From Larkinella punicea (GTDB lineage: Bacteria; Bacteroidota; Bacteroidia; Cytophagales; Spirosomataceae), in NCBI RefSeq assembly GCF_003334855.1, contig NZ_QOWE01000040.1:560-49852 (forward strand): a stretch of 49,293 nucleotides of DNA. Reading direction: 5' to 3'. The notes below the pieces were generated by a model that was not told where the DNA came from, did not search any database, and worked only from the letters and a program-made list of their open reading frames with translations. Numbering within the stretch: the stretch's first letter is position 1; each line of letters begins with the position of its first letter. The position numbers and the translations under genes are program-made. Positions 8,101 to 15,973 of this stretch are shown here, in pieces.

Positions 8101-8731
8101 CCGACGAACGGGCAGTATCGGTTTTTCGGGGATCGACGCAAATGATTTTGACGTGTGGATTGGCAGCTTTGTGCGCTTCGATCCGTCGCCAGAGAATGGG
8201 ATGACACCAGGCGGGATTAGCACCCTGCACCAGAAAAACGTCGGCTTCCTCGATGTCGTCGTAGCAAACCGGCACGGAATCTTCCCCGAGTGACAGTTTG
8301 TAGCCCACCACCGCGGAACTCATGCACAGGCGGGAATTGGTATCGATGTTGTTGGAGCCAATAAAGCCTTTGATCAGCTTGTTGACCAGATAATATTCTT
8401 CCGTCAGACACTGCCCTGACACATAAAACGCTACCGAATCCGGCCCGTACTTTTGAATGAAGGTCTTAAAAACCGCAGCCGTACGTTCCAGCGCGGCATC
8501 CCAGCCCACCCGTTGCAGCGGCATCGACCGGTTGAGTCGCATCTGCGGATACAGTAACCGATCCGACTGATCCATTACCGTATAGTGCAGATTCATCCCT
8601 TTCGAACACAGCATGCCGCGGTTGGAAGGATGGCTTTTATCTCCTTCAATCGTCAGCCGTCCGTTCTGCTCCTGTTTGACCACGATTCCACAGCCAACAC
8701 CACAGTAGCAACAGGTAGTTTGATGAGTCAT
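5147..8731 (-). CDS. nasA: Assimilatory nitrate reductase fused to FAD reductase and BFD domain
   Basis: The product is 1194 aa. Residues 1-60 hold the 4Fe-4S motif C7-x2-C10-x3-C14 and C42. Residues about 60-700 are the Mo-bisMGD catalytic part of the NasA/NarB class, with a molydopterin-dinucleotide-binding tail (LTTGRIRDQWHTMTKTGR). From about 725 a NirB-type FAD/NAD(P)H oxidoreductase begins (VEKIVIIGAGSAGLG), and from about 1130 a BFD-type 2Fe-2S domain (LVCSCNSVGQGN, TGCGSC). One chain can thus carry electrons from NAD(P)H to nitrate in the cytoplasm. In many bacteria these are separate NasA plus NasB/C subunits. Residues 541-565 are encoded by an inserted palindromic repeat. The gene lies 114 bp after narK in the same operon, and its stop lies inside a hairpin. 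Confidence 0.9.
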   Translation of the reverse strand: MTHQTTCCYCGVGCGIVVKQEQNGRLTIEGDKSHPSNRGMLCSKGMNLHYTVMDQSDRLLYPQMRLNRSMPLQRVGWDAALERTAAVFKTFIQKYGPDSVAFYVSGQCLTEEYYLVNKLIKGFIGSNNIDTNSRLCMSSAVVGYKLSLGEDSVPVCYDDIEEADVFLVQGANPAWCHPILWRRIEAHKAANPHVKIICVDPRKTDTARSSDLHLPIRPGTDIVLNNAIGRVLIENGDIDIDFITNHADGFAAYRDQVMQRTIEEAADLCGISSEGIRQAADWIGRSKGFLSLWTMGLNQSVIGVNKNLSLINLHLITGRIGKPGNGPFSLTGQPNAMGGRETGGLANILPAHRDVMNAAHRAEVEAFWKSPVKIAPKPGLTATEMFEALADDKLKAIWIINTNPLVSMPDVNAAELALKKARFVVVQDVSNRADTVGFADVVLPAAAWLEKDGTMTNAERRIAYLPKVIDAPGEALPDSEILWRFAQKMGFGKSFNYANCSEVYDEYTQLTAGTNVDVTGVSYELLKKYRTIQWPFSEKNAPKSPKGDLDAAKPDAEVPFRGFRGETGTKRLFTDHRFYTANGRAQIHAVPDENASEPTDEDFPLVLTTGRIRDQWHTMTKTGRVAKLNQHSPQPFLQIHPNDAKARGIQEGQLVEVRGRRGEVRVKAQLTEDVRAGLCFLPMHWGKMLKSNLNRANNLTNALVDPRSKEPDFKFSAVEVVPYRKPVEKIVIIGAGSAGLGFINAYRTLNTDDEIHVFSKEIYPFYNRVLLPDYISGAQSWEQLVKLREDQFEEANIVVHKGVSIVHIDRKAKVLIDSNGVEHTYDKLLLGTGSRAFMPRGVPKLPGIFNMRSRLDADSLLPFLKQPEDGAEPHTVIVGGGLLGLELAASLRQINVRVTVIQRAGRFMERQIDPLASELLYLELKERGIDVFFNEEVQTFAGTNKVEGIQLKSGHKIPCQVVVIAIGTEPNIELAREAGLECNRGVVVNDYLQTSDPDIFAAGELAQWNGQMWGITLAAEQQAEIAAGFIAGDVSKPYRGSVSISILKMEGLHLCSIGMAETPPNDSSYEEIVFIDKSKRYYKKCIVQGDKLVGAILIGDKNEFAEFRDLIARGTELSEKRLQLLRASKTVDPMEGKLVCSCNSVGQGNLERAIQAGCTDFQQLCQKTGAGTGCGSCRPEVRSILEKMSELVIE
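7037..7111. repeat. 75-bp palindromic repeat inserted in frame in nitrate reductase
   Basis: Perfect 26-bp inverted arms (7037-7062 and 7086-7111) surround a 23-nt loop. Each arm holds the internal palindrome CCCCTAAAGGGG or its complement. The total is 75 bp, exactly 25 codons, and encodes residues 541-565 of the nitrate reductase, beginning APKSPKGD and ending VPFRGFRG. This composition is unlike the surrounding enzyme. A related element with the same core occurs between genes at 23600-23672, which supports a mobile or dispersed REP-like origin. Confidence 0.88.
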
Positions 8732-8748
8732 GATTTGAGGAATTAATG

Positions 8749-8842
8749 GAAGGAGAGGAGGAAGGGAGGAGGGGATAAAGGGAAGAGTTGAGCAAAGTTG
8801 CCTTTTCCCTTTATCCTTTAATTCCTTCCTCCTTTCCTCCTT
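8749..8842. repeat. Imperfect purine-rich hairpin between narK and nitrate reductase
   Basis: The 114-bp gap consists mostly of GGAGG-type purine runs on one side and the matching pyrimidine runs on the other. The best stem is GGATAAAGGGAA with TTCCCTTTATCC, extended imperfectly outward through GGAGGAAGG / CCTTCCTCC. It sits inside the operon, so a transcript-processing or stability role is more likely than termination. Confidence 0.65.
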
Positions 8843-8845
8843 TTA

Positions 8846-10147
8846 TTACGCCGTTTGCAATTCAGTTTCGGCGGTTTTTACGACGGCGGTTTTGCCGAAG
8901 TTGACGAGGAACAGCAACAGGCCGGTCGCTGCGACAATTCCACCGATGTAGAGGAAGGCCTGTCCGTAGCTGATGGATTGCGATTTGAACAGGAAGCCCA
9001 TCAGCATACCGCCAATGTTACCACCGGCACCGACAACCCCCGAAATGACCCCAACGGCTTTTGGATTGACAAACGGCACGATGGCGTAGGTGCTGCCGTT
9101 GGCCATTTTCAGAAATAGTGCGAAGGTGATCATGGAAATAATGGCCATCGACAGGCTACCCGACTGTGCGAAGAGTGCAATGCCGACGCCTTCCATCAGC
9201 AGCAAACCGGCCAGTAGCAGCCCTTTGCCGCGCATACCGTATTGATTTCCCACTTTGTCGGCGACGATTCCGCCGAGGGCGCGGGCAAAAATGTTCATGA
9301 ACCCGAACAGCATGGCCCAGAAACCGGCTTCGGTTTCTTTCATATCGAAATTGTCGAAAAAGTAGAGCGACGCCACCCCATCGAAGGTGATTTCCATCCC
9401 GAAGCAGCAGGCATACGCCAGCGACAAAGCCCAGACGCGGATGTCGGCGCAGGCTTTCCAGAAGCTTATTTTCTCGCCTTTCACCGTCGTACGCTGAATC
9501 TCGTCGTAGTTGCCGTTCGGTGTGTCTTTCGTGTAGCGGAAATAAACAAACGCCATGATGAGCATCAGGACGCCCGGGAAAATCATCGCCAGCCGCCAGG
9601 CTTCAGGCTTGGTGTAGCCAAAACCGATAATCGTCGCCATAATCACCGGCATGGCGAGTTGCGTGATGCCCCCGCCCAGGTTCCCCCAGCCCCCGGCCAC
9701 GGCATTGGCCGTTCCCTTGATTTTGGGGGCAAACATGACCGACGTATGAAACTGCGTGATGACAAACGAGGCACCAATGACGCCAATCGCCAGACGGAAC
9801 AGCAAAAACGTGGTGTAGTCGTGGGCCAGGCCGACGAACATGACCGGAAACGCGCCCAGCACGAGCAAAGCCGTGTAGGTTTTACGCGGCCCCCAGGTGT
9901 CGCACAGCTTTCCGACGACCAGACGGGCAAAGATGGTGGCCGACACGGCGGCAATGATCGTGTTACCAACTTCGGGCTTCGTCAGTCCCAGATCGGCGCG
10001 GATGGCGGGCATCAGCGGGGCCAGACCGAACCAGCCGAAAAAGCAGACAAAAAACGTCATCCAGGTGATGTGAAAAGTCTTCATCTGAATGCCTGAGAAA
10101 CTGAATACGGGCAGCGTTTCGAGCGGTTTATTTACGTGTGCGTTCAT
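8846..10147 (-). CDS. narK: NarK-type nitrate/nitrite MFS transporter
   Basis: The 433-aa membrane protein has about 12 hydrophobic segments starting near residue 28 (ITWMTFFVCFFGWFGLAPLM). It contains both glycine-rich nitrate signatures of the NNP family: AGGWGNLGGGITQ in the first half and VGAGGNIGGMLMG in the second. The first-half loop GKLCDTWGPRKTY is the MFS A-like motif. It probably imports nitrate and may export nitrite. It starts 18 bp after the porin gene ends and is followed by nitrate reductase, so it belongs to the same transcript. Confidence 0.92.
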   Translation of the reverse strand: MNAHVNKPLETLPVFSFSGIQMKTFHITWMTFFVCFFGWFGLAPLMPAIRADLGLTKPEVGNTIIAAVSATIFARLVVGKLCDTWGPRKTYTALLVLGAFPVMFVGLAHDYTTFLLFRLAIGVIGASFVITQFHTSVMFAPKIKGTANAVAGGWGNLGGGITQLAMPVIMATIIGFGYTKPEAWRLAMIFPGVLMLIMAFVYFRYTKDTPNGNYDEIQRTTVKGEKISFWKACADIRVWALSLAYACCFGMEITFDGVASLYFFDNFDMKETEAGFWAMLFGFMNIFARALGGIVADKVGNQYGMRGKGLLLAGLLLMEGVGIALFAQSGSLSMAIISMITFALFLKMANGSTYAIVPFVNPKAVGVISGVVGAGGNIGGMLMGFLFKSQSISYGQAFLYIGGIVAATGLLLFLVNFGKTAVVKTAETELQTA

Positions 10148-10165
10148 GGCTTTTTCGGTTTATGA

Positions 10166-11689
10166 TTAGAGGAAAGTGGGGCGGATGTTGATCATCAAAT
10201 ACGCCCAGGTTCCCAGTTTATCTTTCTGATTCATGGTGTTTTGCTTCGTATATTCCAGCGAATTCGTGCCGCGCATCAAGGCGTATCCAGCTTCCAGGCT
10301 CGTGAATTTGTTCAGGCTGTAGGTGGCCGTAAAGTCGAACTCCATGCCCAGTTTCGAATCGAGTTTTGCGCCGGATGCCGCATCGGGCATTTTGTTAAAC
10401 GTGGTTGCCGCCAGGGCAAAATAATGCACGTCAAGGCCCGTCGTCAGGCGTTTTCCGGCGTATTTGAACTTCAGAAACGCATCTTTCAAACCGCCGACCG
10501 GTGCGCCGGTGCCCACGTAGAAATAATCCATGTAGCCCCAGTGTTTGTGCGGTGTGCCATACAGCGGATCGAAGCGACCGGTTTCTCCCGTTTTTGCCGT
10601 TGCGGCATTGGTGCCGGAAAGAACTTCATAACCGGGAGTAACACTCAGCAGACCTTTCTGGAACGTTACATTGGCACCGTAGTGATAGGCGTTCCGGATG
10701 CGCAAACCGTCGCGATCTCTGCCACTTTGCAAATACCCGAAAGCCTGCCACAAAATCTGACCGGTTTTTGCGGCCGAAACCGTGACCTGTCCTGTCAACA
10801 TCGCTCCGTACGTCAGCCGGGAATGAACGCCCGGAACATCATAACGTCGGCCATATACGTAGCCCGTTGAAACACTGCCCAGAGAGTCGATGCGGTATTT
10901 TGAGAAATCGTCTTTAAAGACCAAAGCCGAGAATTTAGTCCCGTTAAATTTCCGCGTCAGATACGCCATCTGAAACGCCTTGAACTGCTGATTCTGGCCA
11001 TTGGTGCTGACCGCGTTGGCCACCACCGGCGCCCCGCCTTTTCCGACGGTGGGCAAAAAACCGCCCGGAATCGCCAGCGAAACGTTTTTGTTGGAAAGTG
11101 CCGACGCTGGTGCATTGGCGGGTGTATAATAGGTGCCGGTGTTTCCAAACGCATCGGAATTCTGGTTAAAGCCGACGCCCAGATCCAGCGCCCAGCCATG
11201 GTGTTGGGCTTTCAGGATGGCGGCATCGAACCGGCGGGCCTGCTGGAGCCAGTCGAGATTGCCCAGCAAGCGGACGTCGTCATACACCAGTTCCTGACGT
11301 CCGATTTTTAGCGATAACCTGTCGATGGGCTTGAATTTCAGCGTGCTATCGGCGGCATTGATGAGCGTCAGATCGGCCCAGGCTTCGTGGATCATCAGCC
11401 GGTTTCCGTCGGTGCTGTTGATACTGGAAGCATCCTGGCCCCACACCCGGACGTCCTGCACGGAAACGTTAAAAAGAACGCGATCCCATTTATAACCGAA
11501 TGTGAGCCGGGTGCGTTGCGACGTGAAAGCGGCCGCCCGGCTGTTTTTGGGTGCCAGATTGCCGAAACCGTCGCGCAGTTCCGTACGGGTACGAAGCTGG
11601 CCGGTCAGCGAAACCTGCGCCCGGAGTTGTGTGTGGAAAATAGTCAGCAGCAGGCATAGAAGCCCTAACCGCATGAAGTAGCGTTTCAT
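10166..11689 (-). CDS. Alginate-export-family outer-membrane beta-barrel porin
   Basis: Start at ATG 11689 gives 507 aa with a clear signal peptide (MKRYFMRLGLLCLLLTIFHTQLRAQ). The mature part opens with VSLTGQLRTRTELRDGFG and contains RLSLKIGRQELVYDDVRLLGNLDW, typical of alginate_exp/AlgE-like barrels, and ends with a strand terminating in F-L. It has many alternating amphipathic strands. Family members in Bacteroidota are often not involved in alginate. As first gene of the nitrate operon it most likely provides outer-membrane passage for nitrate or nitrite; this is inferred from position only. Confidence 0.72.
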   Translation of the reverse strand: MKRYFMRLGLLCLLLTIFHTQLRAQVSLTGQLRTRTELRDGFGNLAPKNSRAAAFTSQRTRLTFGYKWDRVLFNVSVQDVRVWGQDASSINSTDGNRLMIHEAWADLTLINAADSTLKFKPIDRLSLKIGRQELVYDDVRLLGNLDWLQQARRFDAAILKAQHHGWALDLGVGFNQNSDAFGNTGTYYTPANAPASALSNKNVSLAIPGGFLPTVGKGGAPVVANAVSTNGQNQQFKAFQMAYLTRKFNGTKFSALVFKDDFSKYRIDSLGSVSTGYVYGRRYDVPGVHSRLTYGAMLTGQVTVSAAKTGQILWQAFGYLQSGRDRDGLRIRNAYHYGANVTFQKGLLSVTPGYEVLSGTNAATAKTGETGRFDPLYGTPHKHWGYMDYFYVGTGAPVGGLKDAFLKFKYAGKRLTTGLDVHYFALAATTFNKMPDAASGAKLDSKLGMEFDFTATYSLNKFTSLEAGYALMRGTNSLEYTKQNTMNQKDKLGTWAYLMINIRPTFL

Positions 11690-11914
11690 GGCATACGTGG
11701 GTTGAAAGAAAAGAAGCGGCCGGTGCAAAAAGTAAGCAGAATACCCGAAGCGGGTAAGAGAAAGGCAACCCTCTGAAAGGACAGGCCTTACGGGTGACGA
11801 CTCGATTCGTCTGGTCGTCCGGACCCGATAAGGCGAAATGAAGCGATTTGCTTTATGTCGGTTTTTTCATTTTCTTTGAACCGTTTGTGTTTTACATAGA
11901 CAAACCCAGTTTTG

Positions 11915-11953
11915 GCCGATCCAAAGGTGCCCCCACACCGGATCGGCTTTTTT
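11915..11953 (+). terminator. Strong hairpin with T-tract between cobA and porin gene
   Basis: GCCGATCC (11915-11922) pairs with GGATCGGC (11940-11947), and an inner GGTG/CACC stem sits within. Six T follow on the plus strand. It lies just past the stop of minus-strand cobA, where the T-run is on the wrong side for cobA. It may stop antisense plus-strand transcription towards cobA, or act as a structural 3' end for cobA. The surrounding 228-bp gap (11729-11956) otherwise shows nothing recognisable. Confidence 0.5.
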
Positions 11954-11956
11954 GTT

Positions 11957-12715
11957 TCAACCGGCGACCGACAGGCTGCGCAGGCATTCGGCCAGGTAGG
12001 CCGGATGCAGGGCAACCACTTCGCCGATCACCAGCACAGCCGGCGCCCCCACGCCATGCTCTGCTACGAGATGAGGCATTTTCCAGACCTGACCCACCAC
12101 ACTCTGTTCGTTGATGCGGGTCCCGTTCTGAATAACCGCCATCGGGACATGTCCCCGACCGGCCTGGCAGTAGAGTGCGCAGATCTCCGCCAGTTTATTC
12201 ACGCCCATCAACACCACCACCGTCGCTTTCGACTGAACCGCCAGCCGCAGATCGTCGGACAGTTCGCCGTGGCGCGTGGTGCCGGTGATAACCCAGAAAC
12301 TTTCACTGACCCCGCGGGAGGTAACCGGAATGCCCTGCGAAGCCGGAACCGCAATGCAACTGGAAACGCCGGGAACGACATCGCACGGAATACCGTACTG
12401 CCGGACGTGTTCGTATTCCTCGTATCCGCGTCCGAATACGTAGGAATCACCACCTTTCAGCCGAACCACGTGGCCGTGTTCCTGCGCCATCCGCACAATC
12501 AAACCGTTGATTTCCTCCTGCGTAAACGATGCCTTCCCCGCCCGTTTCCCCACGTAGGTTTTCAGCGCGTGTTCGGGTGCAAAATCCAGTAAGGAGTCAT
12601 TGGCCAGATCGTCGTACAGCACAACGTCTGCTTTCTGAAGCGCCCTGATCCCTTTCAAGGTGATCAATTCGCCGTCGCCGGGACCCGCCCCCACGAGTGT
12701 AAGCTTTGGCTTCAT
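11957..12715 (-). CDS. cobA: Uroporphyrinogen-III C-methyltransferase (SUMT)
   Basis: The 252-aa product has the signature motifs of SUMT: VGAGPGDGELITLKG at the N-terminus, RLKGGDSYVFGRGYEE in the middle and VVPGVSSCIAVPA plus GVSESFWVITGT further on. It methylates uroporphyrinogen III twice with S-adenosylmethionine to precorrin-2, the precursor of siroheme. Siroheme is needed by the NirB nitrite reductase encoded divergently 278 bp away. No CysG oxidase/ferrochelatase domain is fused, so the last steps must be encoded elsewhere. Confidence 0.93.
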   Translation of the reverse strand: MKPKLTLVGAGPGDGELITLKGIRALQKADVVLYDDLANDSLLDFAPEHALKTYVGKRAGKASFTQEEINGLIVRMAQEHGHVVRLKGGDSYVFGRGYEEYEHVRQYGIPCDVVPGVSSCIAVPASQGIPVTSRGVSESFWVITGTTRHGELSDDLRLAVQSKATVVVLMGVNKLAEICALYCQAGRGHVPMAVIQNGTRINEQSVVGQVWKMPHLVAEHGVGAPAVLVIGEVVALHPAYLAECLRSLSVAG

Positions 12716-12993
12716 CGCTTTGGTGTTTAGTAGTGGTGAATAGTTAAAATGTACTATTGTTAGTATTTGATAACTATTAAATTATTGGTTCAAAATTAAA
12801 GACATAATTTGGAAAAACAAGTGAATTCAATAAAAATAGGATTAAAATTTAGGTGTAACCGAATAAAAATATAGGAAATTGAGAAAAATCAGTTTAATTT
12901 TGAATCGTAGTATTTCAGGAGTGATTGGGGAATTTTACTGAAATAGTACAAAAAATAAACGGGTTTGTTTTATAACTATAGTTACTAATAACT
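12716..12993. promoter_or_regulatory. Divergent cobA/nirB control region with TAACTAT motifs
   Basis: This 278-bp AT-rich region separates divergent cobA and nirB. The heptamer TAACTAT or its complement occurs five times: 12740-12746 (reverse), 12771-12777, 12973-12979, 12978-12984 (reverse) and 12989-12995. The third and fourth form the perfect 12-bp palindrome TAACTATAGTTA at 12973-12984, and the last overlaps the nirB ATG. This looks like an operator for the locus. The NarL-like protein encoded downstream is a natural candidate, although TAACTAT does not match the E. coli NarL heptamer; only TACTAAT at 12983-12989 does. Confidence 0.5.
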
Positions 12994-15513
12994 ATGAACG
13001 CAAACAAAATGAGACATGTCGTCGTCGTAGGCAATGGCATGGTGGGCTACAAATTCTGTGAAAAATTAGTAGCCAAACAAAAAAACGGGGTGCAGTTTAC
13101 CCTGACGGTTTTTGGGGAAGAACCGCGGGCGGCCTACGATCGCGTGCATTTGAGTGCCTATTTCGATGGAAAAACGGCCGAAGACCTCACGATGGCACCC
13201 GAATCGTGGTATGCCGAAAACGGTATCCAACTGTATTTGACCGATCCGGTGGTGGACATCGACCGGGAGCGGAAGGAAGTCCGTTCGCACCACGGAATGG
13301 TAGTACCCTATGACTATCTGATCCTGGCCACCGGCTCCGGCGCGTTTGTGCCACCCGTAGCCGGCGTCGAAAAAGACGGGGTATTCGTGTACCGCACCAT
13401 CGAAGATCTGGACCTCATTCAATCGTATGCGCGCAGAGCGCGAAAAGGAGCGGTGATGGGGGGCGGTTTACTGGGTCTGGAAGCCGCCAAAGCCCTGCTC
13501 GATCTGGGTCTGGAGACAGCCCACGTGATTGAGTTTGCGCCCCGCCTGATGCCCCGGCAAATCGACGACGCGGGCTCGGGTATTCTGCAACGCCAGTTGG
13601 AATCGCTGGGCCTGAACATCCACCTCTCCAAGAGTACCCAGGAAATTACGGGCGAAGACACCATCAAAGGAATCCAGTTTGCCGATGGCAGCACGCTGGA
13701 TGTCGATATGCTGATTATCTCCGCCGGGATTCGTCCGCGCGACGAACTGGCGAAAGCGACCGGTTTGGATACGCACCCGCGCGGGGGCATTGTGGTCGAT
13801 AATTCCCTGCAAACCTCCGATCCATCGGTTTTTGCCATTGGCGAATGCGCCGTCGTTCACCACATGATCTACGGCCTGGTGGCTCCGGGTTACGAAATGG
13901 CGGAGGTGGTGGCGTCCCGGTTGATGGGCGAGGAGAAGGAGTTCAAACCGTTCGACATGTCGACCAAATTGAAGCTGATCGGCACCGATGTGGCTTCGTT
14001 TGGTGATCCGTTCATTGCCGAACCGTCCTGCCGGACCATCGCCTACGAAAACAAAGCCAAAGGTGTTTACAAACGCATCAATATTTCGGCCGATGGCAAA
14101 ACGCTGCTGGGCGGTATTCTGGTGGGCGATGCCGATCAGTATAACATGCTGCTGCAAACCTGCAAGAATAGAACCATCCTGCCGCCCGATCCGGAAGACC
14201 TGATCCTGGGTTCGCGCGGGGGCGAAGAAGCGGGAGCAGGCGTCATGGGTTTGCCCGACGATGCGCTGATCTGTTCCTGCGAAGCCATTACCAAGGCGAT
14301 GCTGTGCCACGAAATCGGTGAAAACGGCCACACGACCATCGATTCCCTCAAGAAAGCCACGAAAGCCTGCACGGGTTGTGGTGGTTGTACGCCGTTGGTG
14401 AAAGATTTGATTCAGGGCGTCCAGAAACAGCAGGGGCATTATGTCCGGAATGTGCTTTGCGAACACATCGACTACACTCGCCAGGAACTGCTGGATCTGG
14501 TGAAAATGAACAGCCTGAAAACGTTTGATGACGTGCTGGACACGTTTGGAAAAGGCGACGGCTGCGAGGTTTGTAAACCGGCGGTGGCGTCGATTCTGGC
14601 GAGTTTGTGGAACGAAAATATTCTCGAAAAAGGCCGCGCCACCATTCAGGACTCCAACGACCGGTTTTTGGCGAACATCCAGAAAGGCGGCACCTATTCG
14701 GTCGTGCCGCGCATTCCGGGGGGCGAAATTACGCCCGACAAACTGATCGTGATTGGTCAGGTGGCCAAAAAATACGGGTTGTATACCAAAATAACCGGCG
14801 GACAGCGTATCGACCTTTTCGGTGCCCACGTCGGCGATCTGCCCCTGATCTGGGAAGAACTGATCAACGCCGGTTTTGAAAGCGGCCACGCCTACGGGAA
14901 ATCCCTGCGGACGGTGAAAAGCTGCGTCGGCAGCACCTGGTGCCGATTCGGTGTGCAGGATTCGGTGTCGTTTGCCATCGAAGTGGAAGACCGGTACAAG
15001 GGCGTTCGTTCTCCGCACAAAATCAAGTCGGGCGTGTCGGGCTGTATCCGAGAATGTGCCGAAGCGCAAAGCAAGGATTTTGGCATTATCGCCACCGAAA
15101 AAGGCTGGAATCTGTACGTCGGTGGCAATGGCGGCTCCAAACCGCAGCACGCGCAGTTGCTGGCTTCGGACGTGGATAAGGAAACCTGCATCCGCTACAT
15201 TGACCGGTTCCTGATGTTTTACATCAAAACCGCCGACCCGCTGACGCGCACCGCCACCTGGATGAACAAAATGGAAGGCGGCATGACCTACCTGAAAGCC
15301 GTGGTGGTGGACGATGTGCTGGGCATTGCCGCCGATCTGGAGCGCGAGATGCAGTTGCTGGTCGACACCTTCAAATGCGAATGGAAAGAAGTGGTCGACA
15401 ACCCCGAACTCCGCAAGCGGTTTGCCCACTTCGTCAACGTTCCTGAACAAAAAGATCCAACAGTAGAATTCGAATCCCTGCGGGAGATGAAACGGGCGAA
15501 GGAATGGAAGTAA
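12994..15513 (+). CDS. nirB: NAD(P)H nitrite reductase large subunit
   Basis: The 839-aa product has the standard NirB length. Order: FAD/NAD(P)-binding region from residue 8 (VVVVGNGMVGYKF), first BFD 2Fe-2S domain near 428 (LICSCEAIT and ACTGCGGCTP), a second Cys pair near 525 (GDGCEVCKPA), ferredoxin-like half-domain, then the siroheme/4Fe-4S cysteines C644, C650 (CVGSTWC) and C684, C688 (GCIREC). All catalytic cysteines are intact. It reduces nitrite to ammonium with six electrons in the cytoplasm. A start at the second Met (residue 6) is also possible. It leads the nirB-nirD-kinase-regulator transcript. Confidence 0.95.
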   Translation: MNANKMRHVVVVGNGMVGYKFCEKLVAKQKNGVQFTLTVFGEEPRAAYDRVHLSAYFDGKTAEDLTMAPESWYAENGIQLYLTDPVVDIDRERKEVRSHHGMVVPYDYLILATGSGAFVPPVAGVEKDGVFVYRTIEDLDLIQSYARRARKGAVMGGGLLGLEAAKALLDLGLETAHVIEFAPRLMPRQIDDAGSGILQRQLESLGLNIHLSKSTQEITGEDTIKGIQFADGSTLDVDMLIISAGIRPRDELAKATGLDTHPRGGIVVDNSLQTSDPSVFAIGECAVVHHMIYGLVAPGYEMAEVVASRLMGEEKEFKPFDMSTKLKLIGTDVASFGDPFIAEPSCRTIAYENKAKGVYKRINISADGKTLLGGILVGDADQYNMLLQTCKNRTILPPDPEDLILGSRGGEEAGAGVMGLPDDALICSCEAITKAMLCHEIGENGHTTIDSLKKATKACTGCGGCTPLVKDLIQGVQKQQGHYVRNVLCEHIDYTRQELLDLVKMNSLKTFDDVLDTFGKGDGCEVCKPAVASILASLWNENILEKGRATIQDSNDRFLANIQKGGTYSVVPRIPGGEITPDKLIVIGQVAKKYGLYTKITGGQRIDLFGAHVGDLPLIWEELINAGFESGHAYGKSLRTVKSCVGSTWCRFGVQDSVSFAIEVEDRYKGVRSPHKIKSGVSGCIRECAEAQSKDFGIIATEKGWNLYVGGNGGSKPQHAQLLASDVDKETCIRYIDRFLMFYIKTADPLTRTATWMNKMEGGMTYLKAVVVDDVLGIAADLEREMQLLVDTFKCEWKEVVDNPELRKRFAHFVNVPEQKDPTVEFESLREMKRAKEWK

Positions 15514-15539
15514 TACCCGGTGGATTTATTGGATTTACC

Positions 15540-15563
15540 AGCCCACGGTTGAAACCGTGGGCT
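15540..15563. repeat. Perfect hairpin between nirB and nirD
   Basis: AGCCCACGGT pairs exactly with ACCGTGGGCT around a TGAA loop. It is 26 bp after the nirB stop and 46 bp before nirD. No T-tract follows, so it is unlikely to terminate. Its compact GC-rich form resembles dispersed REP-type hairpins and could protect the nirB 3' end to set the nirB:nirD ratio. Confidence 0.8.
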
Positions 15564-15609
15564 ATGAACAAATCATTGTCGTTTTATTTTCTGCAGACGC
15601 AAAAAAATC

Positions 15610-15966
15610 ATGGAAACTTTATTAGCTGAAAAAGAAGAACTTACGTGGTATCTGGCCTGCCGGGCCGAGGATGTTCCGGCTGATGGGGGAGCTTGTGTCC
15701 TGATCAACGGTCACCAGATCGCCATTTACAATTTTGCGCGCCGGGGCGAGTGGTATGCAACGGACAACGAATGTCCGCACCGCCAGCAGATGGCCCTGTC
15801 GCGGGGCATGATCGGCAGCCAGGGCGACGAGCCGAAAGTGGCCTGTCCGTTCCACAAAAAGACCTTTTCGCTCCAGACGGGGCAGTGCCTGAATGATGAT
15901 GGCTACCAGATTATGACCTTTCCGGTGAAAGTGACCAACGGAATGGTGTATATTGGGGTAGAATAG
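15610..15966 (+). CDS. nirD: Nitrite reductase small subunit (Rieske-type)
   Basis: The 118-aa product has a Rieske fold with both halves of the cluster site: CPH in NECPHRQQM and CPFH in VACPFHKKTF. NirD is the small partner of NirB; in some species the cluster ligands are lost, but here they are kept. It ends 7 bp before the start of the sensor kinase, indicating one operon. Confidence 0.9.
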   Translation: METLLAEKEELTWYLACRAEDVPADGGACVLINGHQIAIYNFARRGEWYATDNECPHRQQMALSRGMIGSQGDEPKVACPFHKKTFSLQTGQCLNDDGYQIMTFPVKVTNGMVYIGVE

Positions 15967-15973
15967 AGACCGA

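Noticed and set aside
13468-15450. 660-codon minus-strand ORF opposite nirB
   Set aside because: It mirrors the highly conserved nirB codons; composition is His/Phe/Arg-rich with no family match. It is typical antisense shadow in GC-rich coding DNA.
15540-15563. Intrinsic terminator between nirB and nirD
   Set aside because: No T-tract follows the stem, and nirD must be expressed with nirB.
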